64,000 nt of DNA, taken from positions 345,536 to 409,535 of the forward strand of contig NZ_SWJE01000010.1 in NCBI RefSeq assembly GCF_005144415.1. Reading direction: 5' to 3'. Below the pieces are notes generated by a model. That model made no database searches, was not told the DNA's origin, and was given only the letters and a program-made list of their open reading frames with translations. This document shows, one piece after another, positions 43,573-52,529 of the stretch; position 1 is the first letter of the stretch; each line of letters begins with the position of its first letter. The DNA is from Trinickia terrae (lineage in GTDB: Bacteria; Pseudomonadota; Gammaproteobacteria; Burkholderiales; Burkholderiaceae). The translations under genes were made by a program, and so were the position numbers.

Positions 43573-44349
43573 TCAGCCAAATCCTCTTAGACAGTTTGCA
43601 TAACGTTGCATTGCACGTTCCCGGCAGACGCCCCACGAAGACGGCTTGGCCGCATACCATGCGCTGCACTCATCCATGTCGGCGTTTAGCTGCGCCTCAC
43701 ACTCTGCTTCCTCCACAGGCGTGAGGAACATTCCGGCGCTTTGCTCAACGTCGGCGGTCGACGCGTCTTCGGCGTACGTAAACGGTTGCGCATCGCCAAG
43801 CCAGTCGAAGCCGCTACTGCCGTCGCTTGCACTGCCGGAAATAGCTTCCTCGCCTGCGAGAGCGGGCTGGCTGGCGATCGTGGCCGACAGGCCGCCAACA
43901 TAAGGCGTCGCGTGCACGACGGGGCTGTTGACCGTTGGCGGCCAGCGTAGTGGTGCGGGCGTTGGGCGATAAGTCATTGGAAAGCAGCGCCAGTCGCGGT
44001 TGACGATCGGCACCAGCTTCTCGTCCTCGACAGCCTGCTTGAGCGAGCGCTCGATGCCTGCATTATCGGTCGGCAAGTCCCAGTGGGCGACGTTGAGGTG
44101 CTGACTCAAGAACGACAATATCGCATCGATGTCCGAGGCGATCAGCCTGCGGAAATCGTAGTTGGGCCGGAAATAGAGATCGAAGGTGCGCCGATCTTCC
44201 TCGATCTGGCGCTCCTGTTTCTTGCGCTCATCCGCGTTCGAGAAGGGGTCCCAAAACCCGCCCCCAAGGCTGTAGTACTCGCGCGCCAGCACGAGCATGC
44301 ACTGCCATGTGCCGATGTTTAGCGGAACATGCAGGCTGTTGTAGTTCAT
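43573..44349 (-). CDS. Hypothetical protein, first gene of a two-gene cassette
   Basis: 258 residues, family not recognised. The N-terminal ~125 residues are helical (WQCMLVLAREYYSLGGGFWD, ERQIEEDRRTFDLYFRP). A Pro/Ser/Ala-rich linker follows. The last ~50 residues carry a spaced cysteine motif (EAECEAQLNADMDECSAWYA, then GVCRERAMQRYANCLRG), C-x8-C-x14-C-x10-C, which recalls the end regions of some polymorphic toxins or Rhs-linked proteins. Transcribed against the hrp operon, in somewhat lower GC than its surroundings. It may be secretion cargo; this is speculative. Confidence 0.5.
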   Translation of the reverse strand: MNYNSLHVPLNIGTWQCMLVLAREYYSLGGGFWDPFSNADERKKQERQIEEDRRTFDLYFRPNYDFRRLIASDIDAILSFLSQHLNVAHWDLPTDNAGIERSLKQAVEDEKLVPIVNRDWRCFPMTYRPTPAPLRWPPTVNSPVVHATPYVGGLSATIASQPALAGEEAISGSASDGSSGFDWLGDAQPFTYAEDASTADVEQSAGMFLTPVEEAECEAQLNADMDECSAWYAAKPSSWGVCRERAMQRYANCLRGFG

Positions 44350-44507
44350 GGGACAAGCCGCCTTCTGCTTCGTCGATTAGAAACGTCATCCTAACGACTA
44401 CAGCACTGATGCGGCTCGCGGAGACTGAAATTTGACCTTCTCTAACAGTTCGCTGAGTGCCATAGTGGCACGACACTCAGCGCGTATCCCGTGCGCTTTT
44501 TCGTCCC

Positions 44508-45872
44508 CTAAGCAGCAATCCGCGGAATCAGCAGCACGAAACGCTCGCGCGCTTGCGCACCGTCCGATGCTTCGGCCTCACCCGGCGGCGCCGCAATCAC
44601 GAGGCACGCGCCCGCGGCAACACTCTCCTCGATCTTTCGATAACGCTCCACATCCGCGCTGCGCCCGAGCTCCACGCGCAAACCGATGCGCGGCGGCGTC
44701 GCGGCGCCCTCCACCGTCGGCTGCACCGAGAGCCACAGGTCGAGCGCCGGATCCGCCGGCAGGTCGTCCTCCTTGCGGCGCGCGAGGCGCGCCTCGTGGC
44801 GGTCGATGACGGCGGGCGAGCGGTCCTGCGTCAGCGCGGTCTGCGACACCTCGATCCGCGCGCGCTCGGCCTTGGCGAGCGCCTCGATCTGCGCCAGCAA
44901 CGCGCGGCCGCCGTCGGGCGCGACGCCGAAGCCGGACGGCGCGCTGGCCTCGGCGGTCTGCGCCAACGCCGGCGGCAGCGCCGCTTGCAGCGTGCTCAGC
45001 GCGTCGGCATCGACATCGACGATCCACGTCTGCACCGAAACGAGCCGCGGCCGGACGTCGAGATCGGCGACCAGCACGCCGTCACCTTCGATCCGCTCCG
45101 GCTTGTCGCGCACGAGGATCGAGTTGGTCACCGCGTCGGCTTCGATCGCCGGCAGCGGCGTGCCCAGTTCGACGACCTGCTCCGCCTGCGCGCCGGCGGC
45201 AGCCGGCGCCGGCTGCTCGAAGCGGCGGCGCAGCAAGGTCGCCGCGCCGGGCACGACGACCGTGCGGCCGTCGATCACGCGCGTCTCGTCGGCCGCATTG
45301 GCGACGCGCAGGCGGAACACGCGCACCGTCGTGCGCACGCGCCTGCCCGCGTCGCGCTCGAAGCGCTCGGCGGCCTCATGGAGACGCGCGACATAGCTCG
45401 CCGGCCCGGTGACGTCGACCGTGTGCGCAGGAGCGTCGACGACGAGCGGGAAATGCGCGTCGGTGACGCCTGACTGCCGGAGCGCCGCGATGAGGTCGCC
45501 AGGCGTCAGCACGTGCGGCCTCAACGCGACCGCCGTCTGCGCGCGCGCCGCCGACACCTGCAGCACCGCGCCGTCGTAGTACCAGACGAGCCCGTACGAC
45601 TTCGCGAGCGTATCGAGAAAACGCTGCGGCGGCATGGAGAAGCGCCCGCTCACGACGCCTTCGACGGGTCCGTCGATGCGCAGAGGAAGCTGCTGGCCCG
45701 CGGCGAACACCTTCAGGACATCGGCGAGGCTGCTGCCGTTGGTCACGTAGACGAAACGGCTGCCGGCCCAGTCGACGCGCGCGGCGCAGGCCTGCGGCGC
45801 ATGCAGCGCGGCGATGAGCGCCGCAGCTGCGGCAGTCCCAAGCACCCGTTTCCGAATCGCCAATCCGTTCAT
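44508..45872 (-). CDS. HrcC-like protein lacking the secretin channel domain
   Basis: 454 residues with signal peptide. Residues ~30-190 resemble the N0-N1 domains of HrcC (VDWAGSRFVYVTNGSSLADV, FSMPPQRFLDTLAKSYGLVW, YYDGAVLQVSAARAQ), close in wording to the true HrcC at 47794. The later part (LPAIEADAVTNSILVRDKPE) matches N3, but the conserved secretin pore segments and the terminal LFLLSPR-type end are replaced by a different domain. It therefore cannot form a channel by itself. It is the last gene of the hrcC-kinase-regulator operon and overlaps the regulator stop by four bases. Confidence 0.75.
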   Translation of the reverse strand: MNGLAIRKRVLGTAAAAALIAALHAPQACAARVDWAGSRFVYVTNGSSLADVLKVFAAGQQLPLRIDGPVEGVVSGRFSMPPQRFLDTLAKSYGLVWYYDGAVLQVSAARAQTAVALRPHVLTPGDLIAALRQSGVTDAHFPLVVDAPAHTVDVTGPASYVARLHEAAERFERDAGRRVRTTVRVFRLRVANAADETRVIDGRTVVVPGAATLLRRRFEQPAPAAAGAQAEQVVELGTPLPAIEADAVTNSILVRDKPERIEGDGVLVADLDVRPRLVSVQTWIVDVDADALSTLQAALPPALAQTAEASAPSGFGVAPDGGRALLAQIEALAKAERARIEVSQTALTQDRSPAVIDRHEARLARRKEDDLPADPALDLWLSVQPTVEGAATPPRIGLRVELGRSADVERYRKIEESVAAGACLVIAAPPGEAEASDGAQARERFVLLIPRIAA

Positions 45873-46603
45873 GACGCCTCTTGCGCCGCCTCGGCATCCG
45901 GCTTGAGCGTCAGGCGGTAGCCCGTCGCATAGACCGACTGCACGTTCCAGCCCACGCCGGCCGCCTTCAGGCTCGAACGCAGCCGGCTCACGTACATGTC
46001 GACGGAGCGGCTCTGCACCGCCGCATCCCAGCCCCAGACCACGCTCATCAGATCCTGCCGCAGCACCACGGCGCCCATGTGCCGCGCGAGATGCCAGAGG
46101 ATGTCGAACTCCTTCGTGCCGAGCTTGTGCGCCACGCCCTCCACGACGAGCGAGCGGGCCTGCTGGTCGAGCGCCGCGTCTTCGAGCAGCATCCTGCGCC
46201 CCTCGACGTTCATGGGCGCGAAGCGCCGCAGGAGCACGCGCACGCGCGCGAGCAGCACTTGCCGGTCGTAGGGCTTCACGAGGTAGTCGTCCGCGCCGGC
46301 GTCGAGAATGTGCACGATGTCCGATTCCGCGGAATGCACGGTCTGGAAGATCACGGGCATCGTCGATTGCGAGCGGCCCCGGATCTTCTGCAGAAGCTTG
46401 TCGCCTTTCACGCCGGGCAAGTCCCAGTCGAGGATCGCGAGGTCGGCCCAGTTGTCCGCGAGAAACTGCTGCGCTTCGAGCCCGCTATGAAAGGCGTCGA
46501 TGTGGTAGCCCTCGCTCTTGAGCCACGAGTTCACGAGCGCATGATGCGCGACGTCGTCTTCGACGAAGAGAATGCGAATGGATTTGCCTGCAAGCGATTT
46601 CAT
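45869..46603 (-). CDS. OmpR-type response regulator (HrpG-like role possible)
   Basis: 244 residues. The receiver domain has IRILFVEDDVAHHALVNSWL and a phospho-acceptor at D59 (LAILDWDLPG), with the Lys in DDYLVKPYDRQVLLARVRVL. The C-terminal winged helix (LGTKEFDILWHLARHMGAVV, RSVDMYVSRLRSSLKAAGVG) binds DNA. It lies between the kinase and the HrcC-like gene. In Ralstonia and Xanthomonas an OmpR-type regulator, HrpG, switches on hrpB/hrpX; this protein could have that role, but HrpG is usually not beside hrcC or a dedicated kinase. Confidence 0.88.
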   Translation of the reverse strand: MKSLAGKSIRILFVEDDVAHHALVNSWLKSEGYHIDAFHSGLEAQQFLADNWADLAILDWDLPGVKGDKLLQKIRGRSQSTMPVIFQTVHSAESDIVHILDAGADDYLVKPYDRQVLLARVRVLLRRFAPMNVEGRRMLLEDAALDQQARSLVVEGVAHKLGTKEFDILWHLARHMGAVVLRQDLMSVVWGWDAAVQSRSVDMYVSRLRSSLKAAGVGWNVQSVYATGYRLTLKPDAEAAQEAS

Positions 46604-46646
46604 AGATCAAACCTTGGTCATGACGGCGCGCTCGGCACAAGCCCGC

Positions 46647-47762
46647 TCAATCGGGGCGGCTCGCGCGCAGCGCCCGGTCCGCATCGACGAGCGAGGCCGG
46701 CTGCGGCGTCGATCCGACGGCATTCAGGCACGGCAAGCGCAGCACGAACAGCGTGCCGCCTTGGTCGTTGCGCTCGGCGTAGAGCTCGCCGCCGTGCATG
46801 CCGACGATCTGCACCGCGAGCTTCAACCCCAGGCCGAAGCCCGTGGCCGATTTCTTGCCGAGCTTTTCAAAATCGGTGAAGCGCTCGCCTTCGAGCAATC
46901 CCGGCAGCCCGCCGGCGCTGTCGTTCACGAGCACCTCGGCGAAGCGGCCCGCGTGCCGCAGCGAGACGGTCACGGCCACGCCGCGCGGCGAGGCGCGCAC
47001 CGCGTTGTCGATCACGTTCTGGACCGCGCGGGCGACGAAATTGCGCATGCCGCTCACCCACACCGGCGAATTGTCCGGGAGCCAGAGATGCAGCGCAACA
47101 CCGCAATACACCGCCGTGACTTCGAGCTGGGAAATGATCTGGCGCAGCGTCGCGCGCAGGTCGAAGCGCTTGAAGTCGCGCGCCTGCAGATGCTCGGCGA
47201 CCGACGTGAAAATGAACTGCTCGCCGAGCGAGAGCACGTAATGCGCGAGCTGCGTGATCTGCTGCATGCCGCCGCAGCGCTCGAACGCCTCCGGGTCGCT
47301 CGCGTCGAGCTGCGTGAGCGCGCTGATCGAATTGAGCGGCGAGCGCAGGTCGTGCAGCAAGAAGCGCAGCGACATCGCGCGCTCGTCGAGCGAACGCGCG
47401 AACGGCGTGACGTCGGTCACCGCGATCACGGTGTCGCCCGCGCCCGCCGCCGCGGGGCCGGCCTGCAGCCACAAGGTCGTCTCCTCGTCGACGCGCAGCT
47501 CGCGCCCCGCTTGGAGATCACGCGGACGCGGCAACTCGGCCATCGCGAAGCGCTCGCTCAACGCATCGGTGAAATCGATCCCCAACGGCAGCTCCATCTT
47601 CAGCATCTCGAGCGCCCGCGCATTCGCGCAGACGACCGCGCCCGCGCCGTCCAGCGCGACGACGCCGCACGGCAGGCCGCTCATCACGCCGCGCATGCGG
47701 CGCGCCTCATCGTCTGACATGCGGTCGGACATGCGGTCTGACATGTGCTGATCGGGCTCCAA
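46647..47762 (-). CDS. Soluble PAS-type sensor histidine kinase
   Basis: 371 residues, no membrane helix. A PAS-like domain (SGLPCGVVALDGAGAVVCAN) is followed by the phospho-acceptor H137 (SLRFLLHDLRSPLNS) and an ATPase domain (AVQNVIDNAVRASPRGVAVT, GFGLGLKLAVQIVGMHGGEL). It sits in the hrcC operon just before the response regulator. The start is uncertain: a TTG at 47762 has AGGAGG five bases before it, and further in-frame ATGs occur in a 12-bp tandem repeat. A cytosolic sensor suggests an internal signal. Confidence 0.85.
   Translation of the reverse strand: MEPDQHMSDRMSDRMSDDEARRMRGVMSGLPCGVVALDGAGAVVCANARALEMLKMELPLGIDFTDALSERFAMAELPRPRDLQAGRELRVDEETTLWLQAGPAAAGAGDTVIAVTDVTPFARSLDERAMSLRFLLHDLRSPLNSISALTQLDASDPEAFERCGGMQQITQLAHYVLSLGEQFIFTSVAEHLQARDFKRFDLRATLRQIISQLEVTAVYCGVALHLWLPDNSPVWVSGMRNFVARAVQNVIDNAVRASPRGVAVTVSLRHAGRFAEVLVNDSAGGLPGLLEGERFTDFEKLGKKSATGFGLGLKLAVQIVGMHGGELYAERNDQGGTLFVLRLPCLNAVGSTPQPASLVDADRALRASRPD
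47712..47747 (-). repeat. 12-bp tandem repeat at the kinase start
   Basis: Three copies of a 12-bp unit (GTCTGACATGCG type) encode MSDR-MSDR-MSD near the kinase N-terminus. Each unit adds an in-frame ATG. Confidence 0.7.
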
Positions 47763-47793
47763 GGCGGCCTCCTGCGTGCTCTTTCGTGGGCGG

Positions 47794-49569
47794 TCAAGAA
47801 GGGGAGATGATGCGCGGCGACAGCAGGAAAAGCCGCTCCAAATGGCTCTTTTGCCGGTTGTCGGTCCTGAACAGCGCGCCGATCAAGGGAATCTTCGAGA
47901 GTCCCGGCACGCCGGTCACGCCGTTGGTCTCGCTGTCGGAGCGATAGCCGGCGATCAGAAGCGCCTGCCCTTCGTCGATGAAAGCCTGCGTGTCGATCGT
48001 GCTGTTCTGGATCACCGGCAGATTGCTGACCGTCTGCGAGGTCAGCTGGCCGTCCTGGATTGCGACGTCGAGCTTGATGCGCGTGTGCCCGTCTTCCTCG
48101 ACGACCATCGGCAGCACGCGCAGCGAGACGCCTGTCGAAATGCTGTAGAGGTCGCCCGACGTGTAGCCCTGCACCGGGACGAAGAACTGCGTCTTGTTGT
48201 CCATCACCGCCGCGATGTTGTTGAGCGTGACGACCTTCGGGCTCGCGTCGATCTTCGCGGCGTTGGTCTGCTGGAGCGCGGTGATGCGCGCCATCAGGTA
48301 GCGGCCCGCGTCGCCGAGCACGGCCGCGAGCGAAAGGCCGACCGGCGACGCCGCGGTCGTGACGCTGCCGGGCAGCGTCGTGTTGCCGAAGGTCTGGGTC
48401 AGGTTGCCGTTGTAGGTGCTTTGCCCTTGCGTGCCGTTGCCGGTCTGCACGTCGACGTGGCTGTTGTGCGCGGTCCAGTCGACGCCGAGCTGGCGCAGCG
48501 CGTCGTCGTCGATCTCGATGATGTGCGCCTCGATCTCGATCAGCTGAGGCTTGACGTCGAGCCGATCGATGAGCGTGCCGTATTGCGACATGCGGTCGGC
48601 GGTGTCGCGAATCACGACGGAGTTCGTGCGCTGGTCCGCCACGATGACGGGCAGCTCATCCGAGCCGGCTCCCGCGCCCGTGCTCTGCTGCTGCGGCTGC
48701 GTATCGCCGACCGCCGCCGCGACCGCCGGCGACGGCTGTCCGTTGAGCCCCGCGAACATGCCCTTGCCCCCCTGGCCCGACGGCATGGGCGGCGGCACGT
48801 AGGGGCCGTTGTAGGAGTTGCCGTTGACGTCGTTGACGGGCGTGTTGCGCTTGACGCTGGCGGCCGCATGGCCTCCTCCGCCCTCGCCGCCGCCCTTTTC
48901 CTGCTGCTTGGACTGGTGCGGATGGTAGATCTCGTTGAGCACCGCCGCGACGCCCTGCAGCGTCACCTGCTGCCCGTCGATCGGCACCGTGCGGTCCTCG
49001 GCCCAGGCATGGCGCAGCGGAAACACGCGCACCTGCGTGCCGCTCACGTGCGCGGCGGTGTTGTCGAGGCGGCTCGCGATGGTGGTGACCATCTGCACGT
49101 AGCGCGGCGGCCCGCTCACGAGCGCCGTGCCCTGCGCGGTGTCGTAGACGATCGGAAAGCGCTCGTCGGCGATGTGCATGCGATCGAGCGCATCGCGCAG
49201 CTGCGAGGTTTCGGCCGTATCGAGCTTCACGAGCGTGCTCTGCAAATCCGATGCGGTGGTGATGTCGAGCACCTCGCCGTCGTAGTACCAGACAAAGCCG
49301 AACGACGCCGCAAGCGCATCGAGAAAGCGCCGCGGCGGCAGATGGAACTTGCCGCTCACGGTGCCGCTCACTTCGGCGGCGATGCGCGTCGGGATGCCCT
49401 GGCTCGCGCCGAAGTCGCGCAGCACGTCCTTGATGTCCTTGCCTTGCGCTTCGTAATCGACGATCGAGGTTTTCCAGCGCACCGCCGCCGCGTGGGCAGC
49501 GGGCGCAGCCGGGCCGAACGCCACCGCCGCGCACAACGCGAACGCGCCTAATTTACGGGCCAAGGTCAT
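47794..49569 (-). CDS. hrcC: HrcC, T3SS outer-membrane secretin (SctC)
   Basis: 591 residues. Signal peptide, N0-N1 domains (VDYEAQGKDIKDVLRDFGAS, FHLPPRRFLDALAASFGFVW), N3 with a Gly/Gln/Asn-rich loop, and an intact secretin core (VVTLNNIAAVMDNKTQFFVP, IDTQAFIDEGQALLIAGYRS, VPGLSKIPLIGALFRTDNRQ) ending in LFLLSPRIISPS. It forms the outer-membrane ring of the hrp system. The ATG at 49569 has GGAGGGG before it. No hrp box is seen in the 95 bases to pilT, so hrcC and the kinase-regulator pair may be controlled differently from the hrp operons. Confidence 0.95.
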   Translation of the reverse strand: MTLARKLGAFALCAAVAFGPAAPAAHAAAVRWKTSIVDYEAQGKDIKDVLRDFGASQGIPTRIAAEVSGTVSGKFHLPPRRFLDALAASFGFVWYYDGEVLDITTASDLQSTLVKLDTAETSQLRDALDRMHIADERFPIVYDTAQGTALVSGPPRYVQMVTTIASRLDNTAAHVSGTQVRVFPLRHAWAEDRTVPIDGQQVTLQGVAAVLNEIYHPHQSKQQEKGGGEGGGGHAAASVKRNTPVNDVNGNSYNGPYVPPPMPSGQGGKGMFAGLNGQPSPAVAAAVGDTQPQQQSTGAGAGSDELPVIVADQRTNSVVIRDTADRMSQYGTLIDRLDVKPQLIEIEAHIIEIDDDALRQLGVDWTAHNSHVDVQTGNGTQGQSTYNGNLTQTFGNTTLPGSVTTAASPVGLSLAAVLGDAGRYLMARITALQQTNAAKIDASPKVVTLNNIAAVMDNKTQFFVPVQGYTSGDLYSISTGVSLRVLPMVVEEDGHTRIKLDVAIQDGQLTSQTVSNLPVIQNSTIDTQAFIDEGQALLIAGYRSDSETNGVTGVPGLSKIPLIGALFRTDNRQKSHLERLFLLSPRIISPS

Positions 49570-49664
49570 GCGGCCCCTCCGCATCGTCCGCACAGGCTTC
49601 TCCGACACATCGACAAAGTTTTCATGTAAGTTCCGACTATCTTCAAATTGCAAGGACATCGACG
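49570..49664. promoter_or_regulatory. Divergent promoter region between hrcC and pilT
   Basis: 95 bases between two start codons, one leading into the T3SS secretin/two-component operon, the other to the pilus retraction ATPase. It is more AT-rich toward pilT. No TTCG-N16-TTCG pair lies here. Confidence 0.5.
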
Positions 49665-50765
49665 ATGAACGCTCCGGGCCAAGAACGCCGCGATCTCACG
49701 CGCGAAATTCTCGAACTGATCGATTTGCGCCAGACGTTTACCGATATTCATATCGAGCAGGACCGGCCGATCATGATCAAGACGCCGCGCGGCTGGCTCG
49801 CGGTCGGCGAGGAGCCCGTGCTCTACGACGAGATGGTGCCGACGCTCGCGTCGATCGAGCCCGACTGGGAGGCGCTGCTGCAGCGCGGCGCGATCGACCG
49901 CCCGTTCGTGCTGACGCGCTGCCGCCTGCGCTGCAACATCTACCGCACCAACGGCGGCCGCCGGCTCGTGATCTCGATCCGCCGCCTGCCGCTCGAGCCG
50001 CTCACGATCGACAAGGTCGGCCTGCCCGCCTACGTGCGCTCGATGATCGACAGCGCCAAGGGCCTCGTGCTCGTGACGGGGCCGACGGGCTCGGGCAAGA
50101 CCACGACGATCGCCTCGCTGCTCGATCACATCAACCGCACGCGCAACGCCCACATCATCACGATCGAGGAGCCGATCGAGTACGAGCTCGCGGGCCGCAC
50201 CTCGATCATCTCGCAGCGCGAGGTGCCGACCGATACGCCGAGCTTCTCGGCGGGCTTGCGCGAGGCGCTGCGCCAGAAGCCCGACGTCATCATGGTCGGC
50301 GAGGTGCGCGACCCCGAGACGGCGGAGACGGCGCTGCAGGCCGGCGAATCGGGCCACCTCGTGCTCGCGACGATGCACACCGCGAGCGCGCTCGGCACGA
50401 TCACGCGGCTGTTGTCGTTCTTCCCGCCCGAGCAGCGCGAGCGCTACGCGGCGGCGCTCGCCAACTGCCTGATCGGCGTGATCTGCCAGTGCCTCGTGCC
50501 GACCCAGGACGGCGAGAACTTCGTGCTCGCGAGCGAACTGCTCTTCAACAACAACCAGCAGATCAGCGGCATGCTGACCGACCCCGCGAAGCTGCCGTAC
50601 CTGATCGAGTTCATGAAGCGCAAGGAAGACAACATGTCGCGGCTGCTCAACGATCACCTGTTCAGCCTCGTCTCGAAGAACCAGTGCCTGCCGCGCGACG
50701 TCCTGCGCGCGGCCTACAGCCGGCTCGAGCTGCACGAGATGCTGCAGCGGCTCGGGCCGACCTGA
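49665..50765 (+). CDS. pilT: PilT-type pilus retraction ATPase
   Basis: 366 residues: N-terminal PAS-like part and a RecA-like core with Walker A VTGPTGSGKTTTIASL, the Asp box HIITIEEPIEYEL, Walker B MVGEVRDPETAETALQ and the His box GHLVLATMHTASALGTI. An AIRNLIRE-type PilT motif is not clear. No tetracysteine zinc motif, so it is a retraction-type rather than a PilB-type ATPase. AAGGA precedes the ATG. It faces the pil operon and ends 29 bases from the last pilV gene. R64-type pili usually have no PilT retraction ATPase, so this addition may give the pilus motility. Confidence 0.88.
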   Translation: MNAPGQERRDLTREILELIDLRQTFTDIHIEQDRPIMIKTPRGWLAVGEEPVLYDEMVPTLASIEPDWEALLQRGAIDRPFVLTRCRLRCNIYRTNGGRRLVISIRRLPLEPLTIDKVGLPAYVRSMIDSAKGLVLVTGPTGSGKTTTIASLLDHINRTRNAHIITIEEPIEYELAGRTSIISQREVPTDTPSFSAGLREALRQKPDVIMVGEVRDPETAETALQAGESGHLVLATMHTASALGTITRLLSFFPPEQRERYAAALANCLIGVICQCLVPTQDGENFVLASELLFNNNQQISGMLTDPAKLPYLIEFMKRKEDNMSRLLNDHLFSLVSKNQCLPRDVLRAAYSRLELHEMLQRLGPT

Positions 50766-50794
50766 GCCATCCGGGCCGGGGCGTCGTGCCAGCA

Positions 50795-52510
50795 TCAGTA
50801 CAGGGGGTTGATGTTCCACGACGTCACGACTCCGTTCAAAGGAAAGATGTTGTTCCCCGTGCCGCAATAGCTCGGCTGGAACGAGGTGGAGTCCGCCCCG
50901 CCGTAGACCATCCACCACGTCGTCAGGCGCACGGCGTAGCCGGCGCCGTTGTTGAGCGGCATCGCATGCGTGAGGTTGACGCTGACGTTGGCCAGGTCGG
51001 CGACGATCTTCGATGACTGGTTGACCACGCTCGCGATCGTCTGCGCCGCCCCGGACTTGCTCAGGTCGAGGAGCTCCGCGTAGAGAACGATGTATGCACC
51101 GGCGCCGTTGCTGATGTCCTTCGGCGTGCTCGGGCAGGCCGTGACGTAGGCATCTTGCAAGTGCGCCCAGGCATAGACGGAGATGGCCCCGTTCGCGGGC
51201 AGGACCGGCACGCTGCGCGTCACGACGGAGGCGTAATACCCCCGCGTCGAGTCATAGGCGGCCGCGGTGGGAGTCGTGCCGCAGACGAAGTCGGTCGCGC
51301 CGGCCTGGCCGACCGCGATCGCGCAATCGGTGTCCGCCGCGACGGTCTGCGGGTTGATCTCGGCCTGCGCCTGCCAGGTGGCGCCGGTCTTGCTATTGCA
51401 GGAGAGCACGCGGCCGGTCGAATCGGTCGAGATGAGCGTCGTGCCCGAGGCCACCGTCGGGCAGGCCGCCCCTAGCGTCTGCGCATTGCCGAGCGCGAGG
51501 TCGCCCGCTTCGTCCACCGCCAGCGCCTGCCAGGTCGAGCCGTTGTACGTGTAGGCGCGGTTTGTCTTGGCCGTCATGCGCACGTCGCCTTGCGCAGCCA
51601 CCGCCACCGACGCGAGCGACGCGTAGTCCGCCACCGGCTCGCGCCAGTGATACGACGCCTGCGGCACCCATTGAGCCGACGACGTCGGCCCCTGTTGGCA
51701 AATGACCACGTTGCTGGCTGCATCGGCCGCGATCGCGGCCGTCTGCGTGCAGGCCGCGTAATCGGTCTCCGTCGTCGCCAGCCCGATCGGCACCTGCATC
51801 GTGTTCGCCGTCGTGTCGCCCGGCACCGCTATCCGGTACAGATAATCCGCGTTCTGCGCCTGCGTGCCGTTGTAGTAGATCAGGCTCGCGACATGGCCCA
51901 CGCCCGTCTTCGTGCCCGAGCACGACGCCCCCGCCGGATTCGGCGAGGCCACCGTCCAGCTGCCGAACGCGCCGTTCGCCGCTCCGCCCGCGTTGTTCAT
52001 CGCCTGGATCGAGCCGCCGCCCGACCCCGCGTTCGCGGCGATGAAGCCAAGCTGCGCGTCCGGGATCGTCGTGCCGCCCTCCGTCACCAAGAGCGCCTGC
52101 AGCGCGCCCGCCGTCGACGTGCCGTAAATCAGCAGGCACGGCGTCTGGCCATAGGCGTTCACGTTGTTCATCGCCGAGGACATGTAGGTCGACATCTGAT
52201 AAGCCGAGCCGCTCAGGCTCGCCACCACCGGCGTGGACGTGGTCGCCGCCGCAGCCAGCGCCGAGTAGTTCTGCTGGATCAGCTGCGTGGCCGCCGCCGT
52301 CAGCTGCGACTGGTAGAGCGCCGCTTGCTGCGCGCGTGTGTCTTCGAGCATCGAGTTGGTCATCACCGCCACGCCCGCCACCATGATCGCGGCCAGCGCC
52401 AGCGCCGCCAGCAGCTCGATCATCGTGAAGCCGAGCATGCGGCGGCGCGTACCGCGGGTTCTGGACCGCGGCGCGTTCGGGGGGCGATGGAGCAGGTTCG
52501 AGGGTTTCAC
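50795..52510 (-). CDS. pilV: PilV-like minor pilin/tip adhesin, copy 1
   Basis: 571 residues from a GTG at 52510 (an ATG at 52438 is possible). A prepilin signal MLGFTMIELLAALALAAIMV gives a mature protein starting F-T-M-I-E. The N-terminal ~240 residues are nearly identical to copy 2, the middle part is similar (REPVADYASLASV, GNAQTLGAAC), and the last ~180 residues differ (YVTACPSTPKDISNGAGAYI; ending NINPLY). In R64, PilV is the tip adhesin whose C-terminus is exchanged by a shufflon to change the recipient recognised. No shufflon recombinase or short sfx repeats are seen here. Confidence 0.8.
   Translation of the reverse strand: MKPSNLLHRPPNAPRSRTRGTRRRMLGFTMIELLAALALAAIMVAGVAVMTNSMLEDTRAQQAALYQSQLTAAATQLIQQNYSALAAAATTSTPVVASLSGSAYQMSTYMSSAMNNVNAYGQTPCLLIYGTSTAGALQALLVTEGGTTIPDAQLGFIAANAGSGGGSIQAMNNAGGAANGAFGSWTVASPNPAGASCSGTKTGVGHVASLIYYNGTQAQNADYLYRIAVPGDTTANTMQVPIGLATTETDYAACTQTAAIAADAASNVVICQQGPTSSAQWVPQASYHWREPVADYASLASVAVAAQGDVRMTAKTNRAYTYNGSTWQALAVDEAGDLALGNAQTLGAACPTVASGTTLISTDSTGRVLSCNSKTGATWQAQAEINPQTVAADTDCAIAVGQAGATDFVCGTTPTAAAYDSTRGYYASVVTRSVPVLPANGAISVYAWAHLQDAYVTACPSTPKDISNGAGAYIVLYAELLDLSKSGAAQTIASVVNQSSKIVADLANVSVNLTHAMPLNNGAGYAVRLTTWWMVYGGADSTSFQPSYCGTGNNIFPLNGVVTSWNINPLY
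51784..52440. repeat. 657-bp direct repeat, copy 1 (pilV 5' part)
   Basis: Matches 53483-54139 at a constant offset of 1699 bases with about 15 differences by eye (~98% identity), mostly silent. Such similarity fits recent duplication or ongoing gene conversion. Confidence 0.85.
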
Positions 52511-52529
52511 GATGGGCCACCAGATGCGC

